From assembly GCA_902800305.1 (NCBI GenBank), contig CADCDP010000018.1, forward strand, positions 20,684 through 84,683: 64,000 bases of DNA, written 5' to 3'. The DNA comes from an uncultured Bacteroidales bacterium (GTDB lineage Bacteria; Bacteroidota; Bacteroidia; Bacteroidales; Bacteroidaceae). The position numbers and the translations under genes are program-made. Positions 43,896 through 53,385 of this stretch are shown piece by piece (position 1 is the first letter of the stretch; the number at the start of each line of letters is the position of its first letter). The notes beneath the pieces were generated by a model that was given only the letters and a program-made list of their open reading frames with translations, was not told where the DNA came from and ran no database searches.

Positions 43896-44437
43896 CAGAA
43901 GAAATCATCATATCAGGTTTCGGAGGACAAGGAGTCCTCTCAATGGGCAAGATTCTCGCCTACGCCGGCATCATGGAAGACAAGCAAGTGAGCTGGATGC
44001 CAGCATACGGTCCCGAACAACGAGGTGGCACCGCCAACGTGACCGTCATCGTGAGCGACGACATGATTAGCTCCCCCATCGTCAGCCACTACGACACCGC
44101 CATTGTGCTCAATCAACCCTCACTCGAAAAGTTCGAGCCTCAAGTAAAGCCAGGGGGCACCATCATTTACGATGGTCACTCCATCATCCAGCCCCCCAAG
44201 CGAGACGACATCTACATCTATCGCATCGACGCCATGGAAGAAGCCGCCCGTACAGGCAATTCCAAAGTGTTCAACATGCTGGTGCTCGGCGGATTCCTCA
44301 AGGTGCGCCCCATCGCCACCGTCGAGGACGTGGTCAGAGGTCTGCACAAGGCACTGCCCGAACGACACCACAAACTCATCCCCATGAACGAGGAGGCCAT
44401 ACGCCGTGGCATGAAAATCATTCGGAAAATGAACTGA
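43892..44437 (+). CDS. 2-oxoacid:ferredoxin oxidoreductase, gamma subunit
   Basis: 181 residues. POR gamma domain: ISGFGGQGVLSMGKILAYAG, SWMPAYGPEQRGGTANVTVI, LVLGGFLKVRPIATVE. It completes the four-subunit enzyme. Its stop is one base before the ATG of a secreted pectin-degrading enzyme, an odd neighbour for a cytoplasmic oxidoreductase. Confidence 0.95.
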   Translation: MTEEIIISGFGGQGVLSMGKILAYAGIMEDKQVSWMPAYGPEQRGGTANVTVIVSDDMISSPIVSHYDTAIVLNQPSLEKFEPQVKPGGTIIYDGHSIIQPPKRDDIYIYRIDAMEEAARTGNSKVFNMLVLGGFLKVRPIATVEDVVRGLHKALPERHHKLIPMNEEAIRRGMKIIRKMN

Positions 44438-44438
44438 C

Positions 44439-47400
44439 ATGAACCTATTCAAGACTTTTCTAACCGCCCTGTTGTTCATCCCAGCTGTCGCTTTTGCCGA
44501 TGGCTGGGATGATGCGCTTTATCAGCAGATAGAGCAGAGCATCCAGCAACCACATTTCAGGGAAGCCCAGTTCCCCGTCACGAAGTACGGAGCCAAACCT
44601 TCCGCCACCGCTGCACAAAACCAGAAAGCCATCCAGCGAGCCATCGACAAATGCTCACGAACAGGCGGTGGCAGCGTCGTCGTTCCAGCTGGTCAGACTT
44701 TCCAGACAGGAGCCATCCAATTGAAAAGCGGGGTCAATCTCGTAGTGGAAGAAGGAGCGGTGCTCCAATTTGTCTTCCAGCCCGAACTCTACCCCATCGT
44801 CGAGACCTCGTGGGAGGGACTCGACTGCTACAACCTCTCACCCTGCATCTATGCCTTCCAAGCTCACGACATCGCCCTCACAGGCAAAGGCACCATTGAT
44901 GGCGGCGGCACACGCGAAACGTGGTGGCCTTGGTGTGGCGCATCCAAATACGGATGGAAAGAAGGCATGGTCAGCCAGAAGAATGAGGCTCGTCCACGCC
45001 TCCTCCGCAACGGAGAAGACGGTGAGCCGATGACCGATGCGAAAGGCCGTCCCACTCCCTTGCGCACCTTCACCGCCACCGATGGCCTACGTCCACAACT
45101 CGTTGGCCTCAACCAGTGCCAACGCATCCTCATCGAAGACGTGACCCTGCTGCGCTCCCCCTTCTGGGTCATCCATCCATTGAAATCTACCGATGTGACC
45201 GTCAGGCGCGTCCACATCAACAACGACGGTCCCAACGGCGACGGCTGCGACCCTGAGTCCTGCGACCGCGTGCTCATCGAGCATTGCCACTTCAACACAG
45301 GCGACGACTGCATCGCCATCAAGAGCGGACGCAACCGCGACGGACGCACCCGAGCCATGCCCAGCCAGAACATCATTATCCGCCACTGCGAGATGAAGAA
45401 CGGTCACGGCGGCGTGGTCATTGGTTCCGAAATCAGTGGAGGATGCCGCAACGTCTTTGCCCACGACTGCCAGATGGACTCTCCCCTCCTCGACCGTGTG
45501 CTCCGCATCAAGACCAACTCTTGCCGAGGCGGCATCATCGAAAACATCAACGTCCGCAACATTACCGTGGGACAATGCGGCGAGTCGGTACTGAAAATCA
45601 ACCTCGACTACGAACACAACGAAGTCTGCTGCCGAGGCAACTACCCCACCGTGCGCCACGTACTCATGGAGAACGTCACCTGCCAGAAGTCCCGATACGG
45701 CGTACAAATCATCGGGTTAGACGAAGACACCTATGTACACGACATCACCGTGCGCAACTGCCGCTTCGACGGGGTGCAGCAAGGCAACACCATCACAGGC
45801 AAAACCCGCGACATCACCTTCGACCGTCTCTTCATCAATGGTTCCCTCGCTCTCCAGCAGCCACCCTACAAGCACTATAGCGAATGGATGGCCTACTCCG
45901 AGATGCAGCGCACCCCCCAGAGCTACCTGCTCGACTTTTCCTCGCGCCCCAAGTGGAGCTACGTGATGGGCATCGAGTTGGAAAGCATTCTCGACACCTA
46001 CCTGCGCTACGGCGACCCACGCCTTTTGGATTACTGCCAAACCTACACCGACACCATGATTAACGCCCGTGGCGACATCCGTGGTTATCGACTCGAAGAC
46101 TACAACCTCGACAACATCCGCACAGGACATTTTGTGGCACGGATGTATCAACAGCACCCAGAGCCGAAAAACCGCCTCGCCATGCAGCACATGATGCAGC
46201 AGCTCCAACGCCAACCACGCACCGAGGCCGACGGCGTGTTTTGGCACAAAGCCATCTACGCCTACCAAGTGTGGCTCGACGGTATCTTCATGAGCCTTCC
46301 CTACCACACCCTCACCGCCTCCATGTTCCTTCCCTCGAAAGAGGCCAAGAAAATCTACGACGATGCCATCCATCAAATTGTCACCACCTACCAGCGCACC
46401 CTCGACCCCACCACGGGGCTAAACCGCCACGCTTGGGACGAAACCCGACAGATGTTCTGGGCCGACCCACAGACTGGTCTGAGCCAGCACTGCTGGGGAC
46501 GCGCACAGGGATGGTTCACCATGGCACTCATCGAACTACTCGACGTGCTGCCCACCGACCATCCACGCCGAGACGAAGTGCTCCGCATCCTGCGCCAAGA
46601 CCTCGATGCCATCATCCGCTGGCAAGATTCGTCGTCTGGCGTATGGTACCAAGTGATGGACGCTCCCCCAGGCAGTCCCAACCAGCAAACCCTCCCCTCC
46701 TCTTCCAGTCCGCGTCCAGCGGTTTCCCCGCAGGAAAACTACCTCGAATCCACCTGTTCCTCCATGTTCGCTTACGCCCTGCTGAAAGCCTACCGCAAGG
46801 GTTATGTCGGCGAGACCTATCGGGATGCTGGCATCAAAGCCTACCGGGGAATCCTCCGCCACTTCATCCGCGTCAACGCCGACCAGACCCTCTCCCTCAC
46901 TCATTGCTGTTCCGTGGCAGGACTCGGCCCTGGCATCAGTCCCCAAGTGCTGAAAGCCGCTCCCCAAGTGAAGGAAAACCGTCGCCGCGACGGCTCCTTC
47001 GCCTACTACCTCTCCGAACCCATCCGCAACAACGACGCCAAAGGCATTGGCCCCTTCATCTGGGCATCTTTAGAGATGGAACAACTGGGATTCGACACCG
47101 AAACAACCCTCACACCCATCGACCGCAAGGCCGTTGTGAACCGCAACAACCCCATCGTCAGTGCAGCCGACCCCTTGGCTGCACTCTCTGTTGGCAACGG
47201 CCACTTCGCCACCACCGTCGATGTCACAGGAATGCAGTCCTTCCCTCAAGACTATGCGGAAGGAGTGCCCCTCACCGCCATGTCCGACTGGGGATGGCAC
47301 AGTTTCCCCAACACCGACCGACTTACCCCCGAAGAGACACAGCGCGAGTTCCACTTTCCCCATCGCGACCACCCCGAAGTCTATGCTGTGGAATATAAGA

Positions 47401-49310
47401 AAGGGGGGCGGCCACAAGCGGCCACCCAATATTTCCGTATCAATCCCCATCGCCTCAACCTCGGCACCATCGGGCTTCAACTCCGCAAGACGGATGGCAG
47501 CCTCATCCCGCTCCACGAGCTCAGCGACCTGCATCAAGAGCTGAAGATGTACGACGGAACCATCGAATCTACCTTCACCGCCGACGGTGAACAGGTCAAC
47601 GTCACCACCGCCTGTTGTCCCGACCGCGATGCCACCCTCTATCGCATCGCCTCCCCCCTGCTCCGCGACCAGCGTGCCGTGGTCAGCCTCCGTTTCTCCT
47701 ACCCCACAGGTCGCCACGCCGACGATGCCAACGACTGGGCACAACCCGAACGGCACCAGTCAACACTCATCCACACCACCGACCACTCCGTCCTCATCCA
47801 GCACACCCTCGACAGCACCACCTACTACCTCCGTCTGCAATGGGAAGGCACCGCCACACTCGTCCAACAAGCACCACACACCTTCCAGCTCAGCACCACC
47901 GCCCCCCTGCTCACCCTCGAAGCCCATTACCTTCCCGTGCTCGGCGGTTTCCCCGCCGAGTCCTTCCACTACGACCAACAATTGCGCACCATCCAGCGCT
48001 CCTGGGCACAGTTCTGGCAGTCAGGCGGCATGGTGGACTTCTCCCGATGCACCGACCCACGCGCTCCCGAATTGGAACGTCGAGTCATCCAGTCGCTCTA
48101 CCTCACGCGCATCAACTGCGCCAATAGCACCCCTCCGCAAGAAACGGGTCTCACCTACAACTCATGGTTTGGCCGCCCGCACCTCGAAATGACATGGTGG
48201 CACGCCGTCCACTTTTCGCTGTGGAACCGCCCCAACCACCTCACCACCCTACTCGATTGGTACAACCAAACCGCCTACCCCGAAGCCAAAAAAATTGCCC
48301 AACGACAAGGATTTAAGGGCATCCGCTGGATGAAGATGACCGACCCTTGGGCAGGAGAAGCCCCCTCCAACACTGGCTCCTTCCTCATTTGGCAACAGCC
48401 TCACTACATCTATATGGCAGAAGAGGTTTACCGCCACCACCCCACCGCTGAAACCCTCGCCACCTACGCCCAGCAAGTGGAAGAGGCCGCTGCCTTCATG
48501 GCTGATTTTGTGGCATTCAACCCTCAGACACACCACTACGACCTGCGAGGTGCCACCGCCATGCAGGAGTCCATGTCGAAAGACTTCTCCTATAACCACC
48601 CCTTCGAACTGGCCTACTGGCGTTACGGACTCGACCTTGCCCAGCAATGGCGCGAACGGCAAGGGCTGCCACGCCACCCCCAATGGGACGACATACTCCA
48701 TCACCTTGCGCCCCTGCCGCAGAACGACAGCATCTACGTGGCAGGACAACCTCTCGCCCCCTTCCTCGACACCACCCAAATTTCTCCAAACACATTCTCA
48801 TCCTTCGACCCCTTCGTCACGCCCGACCAGCAAGGCACCACCCGTCTGTCGGAAGCCGACTACCTACAAAAAAGCCGTTCCGACCACCCAGCCGTACTCG
48901 GAGCCTGTGCCCTCATTCCCTCTGCATACACCTCCCACACCCCGTCACCCCTCTACGACACTGACCGCATGACCCACACCCTCCGCTGGGTGATGCAGCA
49001 TTGGAACTGGCCCACCACGTGGGGATGGGATTACGGCATGACCGCTATGGCTGCCGCACGACTAGGGCAGACCTCCACCGCCGTCGATGCCCTACTCATC
49101 GACCAACCCAAAAACACGTATCTTCTTTCTGGTCACAACTTCCAGACCTCCGACCGTCTCCGTCTCTACCTTCCTGGCAACGGTGCCCTGCTTACCGCCA
49201 TCGCCATGATGTGCGCCGGATGGGATGGCTGCCCCATCCCCCACAATCCAGGCTTCCCCCAAGACGGCACTTGGAATGTCCGCTGGGAGAACCTACATCG
49301 GATGCAATAA
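44439..49310 (+). CDS. Secreted three-module pectin enzyme: GH28 + GH105 + (alpha/alpha)6 hydrolase
   Basis: 1623 residues with a signal peptide (cleavage ...AVAFA). Module 1 (~25-470) is GH28 polygalacturonase: HINNDGPNGDGCDPESC (~258), TGDDCIAIKSGRNRDGR (~286), NGHGGVVIGSEISGG (~320), RIKTNSCRGG (~355). Module 2 (~480-875) is GH105 unsaturated uronyl hydrolase: YQVWLDGIFMSLPYH (~610, catalytic Asp), HCWGRAQGWFTMALIE (~683), YLESTCSSMFAYALLKAYRK. Module 3 (~895-1623) is a six-hairpin glycosidase-like domain related to GH65/GH95-type folds (LAALSVGNGHFATTVDVTG; NSWFGRPHLEMTWWHAVHF; family not certain). Such enzymes normally exist as three proteins; together they could split rhamnogalacturonan oligomers to monomers. 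The start is one base after the gamma subunit stop. Codon use and Pro/His/Thr-rich composition of module 3 (CCACC-rich DNA) differ from its neighbours. Confidence 0.9.
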   Translation: MNLFKTFLTALLFIPAVAFADGWDDALYQQIEQSIQQPHFREAQFPVTKYGAKPSATAAQNQKAIQRAIDKCSRTGGGSVVVPAGQTFQTGAIQLKSGVNLVVEEGAVLQFVFQPELYPIVETSWEGLDCYNLSPCIYAFQAHDIALTGKGTIDGGGTRETWWPWCGASKYGWKEGMVSQKNEARPRLLRNGEDGEPMTDAKGRPTPLRTFTATDGLRPQLVGLNQCQRILIEDVTLLRSPFWVIHPLKSTDVTVRRVHINNDGPNGDGCDPESCDRVLIEHCHFNTGDDCIAIKSGRNRDGRTRAMPSQNIIIRHCEMKNGHGGVVIGSEISGGCRNVFAHDCQMDSPLLDRVLRIKTNSCRGGIIENINVRNITVGQCGESVLKINLDYEHNEVCCRGNYPTVRHVLMENVTCQKSRYGVQIIGLDEDTYVHDITVRNCRFDGVQQGNTITGKTRDITFDRLFINGSLALQQPPYKHYSEWMAYSEMQRTPQSYLLDFSSRPKWSYVMGIELESILDTYLRYGDPRLLDYCQTYTDTMINARGDIRGYRLEDYNLDNIRTGHFVARMYQQHPEPKNRLAMQHMMQQLQRQPRTEADGVFWHKAIYAYQVWLDGIFMSLPYHTLTASMFLPSKEAKKIYDDAIHQIVTTYQRTLDPTTGLNRHAWDETRQMFWADPQTGLSQHCWGRAQGWFTMALIELLDVLPTDHPRRDEVLRILRQDLDAIIRWQDSSSGVWYQVMDAPPGSPNQQTLPSSSSPRPAVSPQENYLESTCSSMFAYALLKAYRKGYVGETYRDAGIKAYRGILRHFIRVNADQTLSLTHCCSVAGLGPGISPQVLKAAPQVKENRRRDGSFAYYLSEPIRNNDAKGIGPFIWASLEMEQLGFDTETTLTPIDRKAVVNRNNPIVSAADPLAALSVGNGHFATTVDVTGMQSFPQDYAEGVPLTAMSDWGWHSFPNTDRLTPEETQREFHFPHRDHPEVYAVEYKKGGRPQAATQYFRINPHRLNLGTIGLQLRKTDGSLIPLHELSDLHQELKMYDGTIESTFTADGEQVNVTTACCPDRDATLYRIASPLLRDQRAVVSLRFSYPTGRHADDANDWAQPERHQSTLIHTTDHSVLIQHTLDSTTYYLRLQWEGTATLVQQAPHTFQLSTTAPLLTLEAHYLPVLGGFPAESFHYDQQLRTIQRSWAQFWQSGGMVDFSRCTDPRAPELERRVIQSLYLTRINCANSTPPQETGLTYNSWFGRPHLEMTWWHAVHFSLWNRPNHLTTLLDWYNQTAYPEAKKIAQRQGFKGIRWMKMTDPWAGEAPSNTGSFLIWQQPHYIYMAEEVYRHHPTAETLATYAQQVEEAAAFMADFVAFNPQTHHYDLRGATAMQESMSKDFSYNHPFELAYWRYGLDLAQQWRERQGLPRHPQWDDILHHLAPLPQNDSIYVAGQPLAPFLDTTQISPNTFSSFDPFVTPDQQGTTRLSEADYLQKSRSDHPAVLGACALIPSAYTSHTPSPLYDTDRMTHTLRWVMQHWNWPTTWGWDYGMTAMAAARLGQTSTAVDALLIDQPKNTYLLSGHNFQTSDRLRLYLPGNGALLTAIAMMCAGWDGCPIPHNPGFPQDGTWNVRWENLHRMQ

Positions 49311-49337
49311 AAAAACGCACAAAACTTGAGGCAGCCT

Positions 49338-49525
49338 CTTGACAAATCGAAAAAAAAGTTGTAACTTTGCAACTGAAAAAGGATGGTTTCTGGGGGTGGC
49401 AACGGTTTTCCCACTTCCAAAAACCAACTTCCAATCGTAAGCTTCGATAGTACAATCGTAAGCTTCGATAGTATAATCGCAACCTTCGATAGTACAATCG
49501 TAGGTTGCGATTGCTTTTAGTACAC
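49338..49525 (+). ncRNA. Promoter-headed hairpin-repeat element, copy 3 (candidate small RNA)
   Basis: TTG 49339-49341, 20 bases, TAACTTTG 49362-49369; leader starting CAACTGAAAAAGGATGG; units at 49433-49453, 49454-49474 and 49475-49495; hairpin of 49475-49490 with 49497-49512 (one mismatch), then GCTTTTAGTAC. The -7 box to first repeat distance is 69 bases. It lies just after the stop of the 1623-residue enzyme and could also end its transcript. Confidence 0.6.
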
Positions 49526-49648
49526 ACGGCGCAGAGTCAGAGGTGGCAACGACACAGAGTCAATAGTGGTTACGACAGAAAAGGAACACAATTATCTTTG
49601 AATAACTTGAAAACGAAGAGAAAAAAAGGCTTCTTTTACGGTCTATCT

Positions 49649-49704
49649 CTTGTTCATTCAATAATTCTATGTACCTTTGCAATCCAAGGGAACATAGTCC
49701 CTTG
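49649..49704 (+). promoter_or_regulatory. Promoter and leader hairpin of the GH127-type gene
   Basis: CTTG/TTG near 49650, 19 bases, TACCTTTG 49672-49679. The transcript would begin with the hairpin CAAGGGA (49685-49691) / TCCCTTG (49698-49704). Confidence 0.7.
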
Positions 49705-49730
49705 TTTGTTTAACCCTAAAAAACAGTAAA

Positions 49731-52247
49731 ATGATGAATAGAATGACGAAATGGATGGTGGCCGCTATGCTGACGCTCTGCGGCACGGGCCTGATGGATG
49801 CCCAAACCCATAGTACGTTTAAGGCAGGTACACCTGCCATTCACCCACAAGGTTGGCTTCAGCTGTTGATGCAGCGGCAACATGACGGGCTGACAGGGCA
49901 TCCCGAGGCTTTGTCTTACCCTTATAACACCTGCCTGTGGGCAGGGGAAATATCCAGATCTGACGAGACGTATGGCGACAACTGGTGGCGTTATGAACAA
50001 ACGGCATACTACACCGAGGGGTTGCTGAAGCTGGGGTATGAACTGGGTGCGGACGAAATGGTGGCTAAAGCGATGGAGGGCATCGAATACACGTTGGCTC
50101 ATCCTGACGAGAATGGCGTGTTGGGCAACTCCACGTTAGTGGGCATCACATGGCCCATGTCGGTGTTCTTCCGTGTGCTTCAAGCTAAGTATGAACATGA
50201 TGGCGATGAGCGCATACCTGCGGCGTTGGAGCGTCACTACCTGAATTTCACGCCCGACGACCTGGCTGGAGGCATCGTGGGTGGTCGCAACATCATGTCC
50301 TTGGAGGGGATTCTGTGGACGTATGGCAAGACAGGAAACCCTGCATTGCTGGAGCTGGCTGAGGATGCCTGGGCGCGGCAGGACTGCTTTGCGGTGGATG
50401 AGACAGCCATCACCAGCGATGAACCCTTCTATATGCACAGTGTCACGTTCTGCGAGATGCTGAAGTTGCCTTTGCTGCTCTATGCATATACGGGTAAGGT
50501 GCGTTATCTGGAACTGGCCATGACGGCTGTACGCAAGGTAGAGCGCGAGTCCTTGCTGCCCGATGGTGTGCCGTCGAGTGCAGAGTTCCTGTTGGGGACC
50601 GACGTGGACATCAGCCACGAAACGTGCGATGTGGTGGATTTCACTTGGACATTGAGCCATTACTTGGCCATCACGGGGCAGGCAGAATGGGCTGACAAGA
50701 TGGAAACTGCGGTCTATAACGCCGGCTTGGGAGCCATCACAAAGGATTTCCGTTCGTTGCAATACTTCTCGTCCGTCAACCAGTTTGTCGCTACGGGCAC
50801 TTCAAACCATAATATCTATAAGCATGGTTCTACATGGATGGCTTATCGACCGACTCACGAGACGGAGTGTTGTTCCGGCAATGTGAACCGTATGTTGCCC
50901 AATTTGGTGGGACGTATGTGGCTCACCGACAGTGACGGTGGTGCGGTGGCTGCCATCTATGCCCCTAATAAGGCTACTTTCGTCACCAACGCTGGCGATG
51001 TCACCATCTCCTGCGAAACGAGCTATCCTTTCAGCGAGCAACTGGTGTTTCGGATGGAAGGAGCAGAGGGTGCAACCATTCCTCTGACACTACGCATTCC
51101 CTCGTGGTGTGAAGGAGCAACGGTCAGCGTCAATGGCTCTAAAGTGAATAAGACACTGATGTCTGGCAGTTTTGTCAGATTGCCAGAGCCTGTGAAAGTG
51201 GGCGATGTCGTCACCTTAACTCTACCCATGACGGTCAAGACCGTTACTTTAGAAGGGCAAGGGGTTTATTTCCAACGTGGTCCCCTGCTTTTTGCCTACC
51301 CGATTCCCCAACAGATGACGGAGGACACCGAGGAGTATGAAAACATGCACGGAAAAAAGCCTGAGAATGCGGACTTTAAGTGTTGGAACATCACACCCAC
51401 AGGCACTTTCAACTATGCGTTTGCCAACAATGGCCAGCCTTTGGAGGTGTATTATCCTGATGTCGAGGAAATAGGTGGCACCATCCCCTTCGACCTCGAC
51501 TATGCGAATGTCAAGTTACGCATACCCGTGAAACGGATAGCGTGGGATTTGGTGGACAACCGTTATACGCCAGAACTGCCCGAGCAAGGGCATCTCCAAC
51601 TGCTGAGCAACGAAACGGAGTATATAGACCTGGTACCATACGGCTGCACGGAACTGCGACTCACCGTGTTTCCCGATGCTGATGCTGCGCCGCTGCCCGC
51701 CGAGCCAGAACCTGACTACACCCGTCCGGAGGATGCTCCCAGTTGTGTGACAGTTGTCGATGGTCACTATTATGCTTATTTCGAGGAACCGCGCTTCTGC
51801 TGGGATGAACCCATCTATTGCAAGGTGCGCACAGCGGACGACACCACCACCGACCTGAACAGCAACAAGGATGGTGACCTCTGCGAGATTGTTGGCACAA
51901 CGGCCAATGGTCGCAAAATATGGCTATGGACAGGCCCTGCCGTCAGCGAGGCTGCCCCCGTTGAGATGAGTTTCACTAATCATGACCTGCTGACTGGGGT
52001 AATGGATTTTGTCAACGGCGGATACTATAATTACGACCATCTGATTTACAAGGCTGGGCAAACGATACCAACCAGCATCGCCGAACGGTCGGGAAGAACC
52101 GATTTGATGGGCGGATGCTATGACCTGCAAGGGCGACCCATCGGGGATGCTTTGTCGCGAAACCTCCGAAACGGTGTTTACATCAATGCGGGCTCTTCAC
52201 GCTCCACACCACTCATACGGAAACCGCTACGAGGGCAGACACGATAG
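49731..52247 (+). CDS. Secreted GH127-type beta-L-arabinofuranosidase-like enzyme
   Basis: 838 residues with a signal peptide (cleavage after ...LMDAQ). Residues ~40-640 match the GH127/DUF1680 family: YNTCLWAGEISRSDETYGDN, GTDVDISHETCDVVDFTWTL (~285, catalytic-type Glu/Cys region), RPTHETECCSGNVNRMLPNL (~373, zinc/Cys cluster), beta-sandwich with IPLTLRIPSWCEGATVSVNG. Such enzymes release arabinose from arabinan or extensin-like glycans by a cysteine-based mechanism. The C-terminal part ends CYDLQGRPIGDAL...LRNGVYINAG, the secreted-protein tail. It lacks a lipobox, so it is probably exported rather than anchored in the inner leaflet. Related families GH142/GH146 share the fold. Confidence 0.9.
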   Translation: MMNRMTKWMVAAMLTLCGTGLMDAQTHSTFKAGTPAIHPQGWLQLLMQRQHDGLTGHPEALSYPYNTCLWAGEISRSDETYGDNWWRYEQTAYYTEGLLKLGYELGADEMVAKAMEGIEYTLAHPDENGVLGNSTLVGITWPMSVFFRVLQAKYEHDGDERIPAALERHYLNFTPDDLAGGIVGGRNIMSLEGILWTYGKTGNPALLELAEDAWARQDCFAVDETAITSDEPFYMHSVTFCEMLKLPLLLYAYTGKVRYLELAMTAVRKVERESLLPDGVPSSAEFLLGTDVDISHETCDVVDFTWTLSHYLAITGQAEWADKMETAVYNAGLGAITKDFRSLQYFSSVNQFVATGTSNHNIYKHGSTWMAYRPTHETECCSGNVNRMLPNLVGRMWLTDSDGGAVAAIYAPNKATFVTNAGDVTISCETSYPFSEQLVFRMEGAEGATIPLTLRIPSWCEGATVSVNGSKVNKTLMSGSFVRLPEPVKVGDVVTLTLPMTVKTVTLEGQGVYFQRGPLLFAYPIPQQMTEDTEEYENMHGKKPENADFKCWNITPTGTFNYAFANNGQPLEVYYPDVEEIGGTIPFDLDYANVKLRIPVKRIAWDLVDNRYTPELPEQGHLQLLSNETEYIDLVPYGCTELRLTVFPDADAAPLPAEPEPDYTRPEDAPSCVTVVDGHYYAYFEEPRFCWDEPIYCKVRTADDTTTDLNSNKDGDLCEIVGTTANGRKIWLWTGPAVSEAAPVEMSFTNHDLLTGVMDFVNGGYYNYDHLIYKAGQTIPTSIAERSGRTDLMGGCYDLQGRPIGDALSRNLRNGVYINAGSSRSTPLIRKPLRGQTR

Positions 52248-52291
52248 AAGCTGAAAGCTGAACAAAATAAAGGGAACTCACGAAAGACGAT

Positions 52292-52324
52292 GGCGAATGG
52301 TCTCTAAAACGGAGACTATTCGCC
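52292..52324. terminator. Hairpin between the convergent GH127-type and LolA-like genes
   Basis: GGCGAATGGTCTC (52292-52304) pairs with GAGACTATTCGCC (52312-52324), one mismatch. It covers the LolA-like stop codon. No T-run follows, so its role as terminator is uncertain. Confidence 0.45.
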
Positions 52325-52936
52325 ACGTTTGTCTATCAACCGATAGCCTTTGTACTGACTGCGAGGAAAGGCAAAGACATCGTCATTGATGCCTCCTGAC
52401 TTGAACTGAGAGATTTGGACGTTTGCCCAAATAAAGGCGACCTTGATGCGAAGCTGAATGGGGTCGTACGTTTTCTTATCAATGAGGGCACGTATCTCCT
52501 TCATGCCCTTCATGCCTTTCTTCACATGAAGGGTAATCAACAGGCCTTGTGGGTCGGTGGCTATCTGGTAGGTGTAGTTTTCAGGCTCAAACTTGAAGTC
52601 ATCGCCAAAGCGGCTCTGCTTGGGGGAGTTGGCATCGTACAGCTCCACTTCCTGCTTGTTGCCCTTGATGACGTATGCCGACACACCATCGTTCCAAGCC
52701 TTGCTGCTCTTGGAGATGTATTTACTCTTCTTGTCCTTATACCAAATCGTCCCATCTGTCTTGTAAATGCTCGCCACATTCACGTCGTAGTGCAGCGTGG
52801 CACCCTGTGCCCCAAACACACGTTCGTAAACCTCATCAAAAATCCTACGCGCCTGTTTAGCGTTGGGCGTTTCCTGTGCATAAAGACTCAAAGTGGCCAT
52901 CACCACCATAAGTACCAGAATCAATCTTGTCTTCAT
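52316..52936 (-). CDS. LolA-like outer membrane lipoprotein carrier protein
   Basis: 206 residues with a signal peptide (cleavage after ...LSLYAQ). LolA/LppX-type half-barrel of antiparallel strands: GATLHYDVNVASIYKTDGTI, GTIWYKDKKSKYISKSSKAW, FEPENYTYQIATDPQGLLIT, YDPIQLRIKV. LolA proteins ferry lipoproteins or other acyl ligands across the periplasm. It is more distant than typical LolA and may be one of the additional LolA-like proteins of Bacteroidota. It stands alone, before a MITE-like element. Confidence 0.82.
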   Translation of the reverse strand: MKTRLILVLMVVMATLSLYAQETPNAKQARRIFDEVYERVFGAQGATLHYDVNVASIYKTDGTIWYKDKKSKYISKSSKAWNDGVSAYVIKGNKQEVELYDANSPKQSRFGDDFKFEPENYTYQIATDPQGLLITLHVKKGMKGMKEIRALIDKKTYDPIQLRIKVAFIWANVQISQFKSGGINDDVFAFPRSQYKGYRLIDKRGE

Positions 52937-52947
52937 CGTTGTTCCTT

Positions 52948-53125
52948 AGTAATCGTAAAAAAATAACTTGGTACGTTTTATGCCCCTGCGGGGCGTAGAA
53001 AGAAAAAATAGAAAAAAATAGGCAAAAATATATAAAAAATTTTTTTTCATGTTTTTATTTGTTTTTCTTTATTTTTCTTTTTAATGCCGCAAAGCGGCAA
53101 ATCATACCAAGTTATTTTTTTAATC
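52948..53125 (-). mobile_element. MITE-like AT-rich element, copy C (inverted)
   Basis: Reverse orientation of copies A and B: TTAGTAATCGTAAAAAAATA, ACTTGGTACG, CCCCTGCGGGG, T-/A-rich core, GCCGCAAAGCGGC, ATACCAAGTTATTTTTTT. It inserts just before the LolA-like gene start, in its 5' region. Confidence 0.65.
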
Positions 53126-53134
53126 GTTGCTTAA

Positions 53135-53169
53135 TAAAAAATCGGAGACTTTTGCAGAAATCTCCGATT
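53135..53169 (-). terminator. Terminator of the tRNA-Leu gene
   Basis: Minus strand: AATCGGAGA (53169-53161) pairs with TCTCCGATT (53148-53140), followed by TTTTTATT. Confidence 0.85.
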
Positions 53170-53172
53170 CAG

Positions 53173-53254
53173 TACCCAGAGCCGGGGTCGAACCGGCACG
53201 GATTGCTCCACTGGTGTTTGAGACCAGCGCGTCTACCGATTCCGCCATCTGGGC
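53173..53254 (-). tRNA. tRNA-Leu (CAA)
   Basis: Minus strand: acceptor GCCCAGA (53254-53248) with TCTGGGT (53180-53174); D arm GGCGGAATCGGTAGACGC; anticodon stem CTGGT/ACCAG around the loop CTCAAAC, anticodon CAA; extra arm AGTGGAGCAATCCGT; T arm GCCGG TTCGACC CCGGC. CCA is not encoded. A TACCTTTG box (53272-53265) is 10 bases before the 5' end. Confidence 0.97.
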
Positions 53255-53385
53255 TTAGCGAGTGCAAAGGTAAGGAAAAATTGGGAATTGGAAAGCAGAA
53301 TTGGGGATTTTTTTTGCAAATGACTAAAAAAACGCCCCCAAACGACGGGTTTGGAGGCGTTTTTAGAGGGGAAAATGTTGTTTCT

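Noticed and set aside
46241..47398. 385-codon plus-strand frame inside the GH28/GH105 gene
   Set aside because: Its Arg/Pro/His-rich product comes from reading CC-rich codons in another frame; the GH105 reading is clear.
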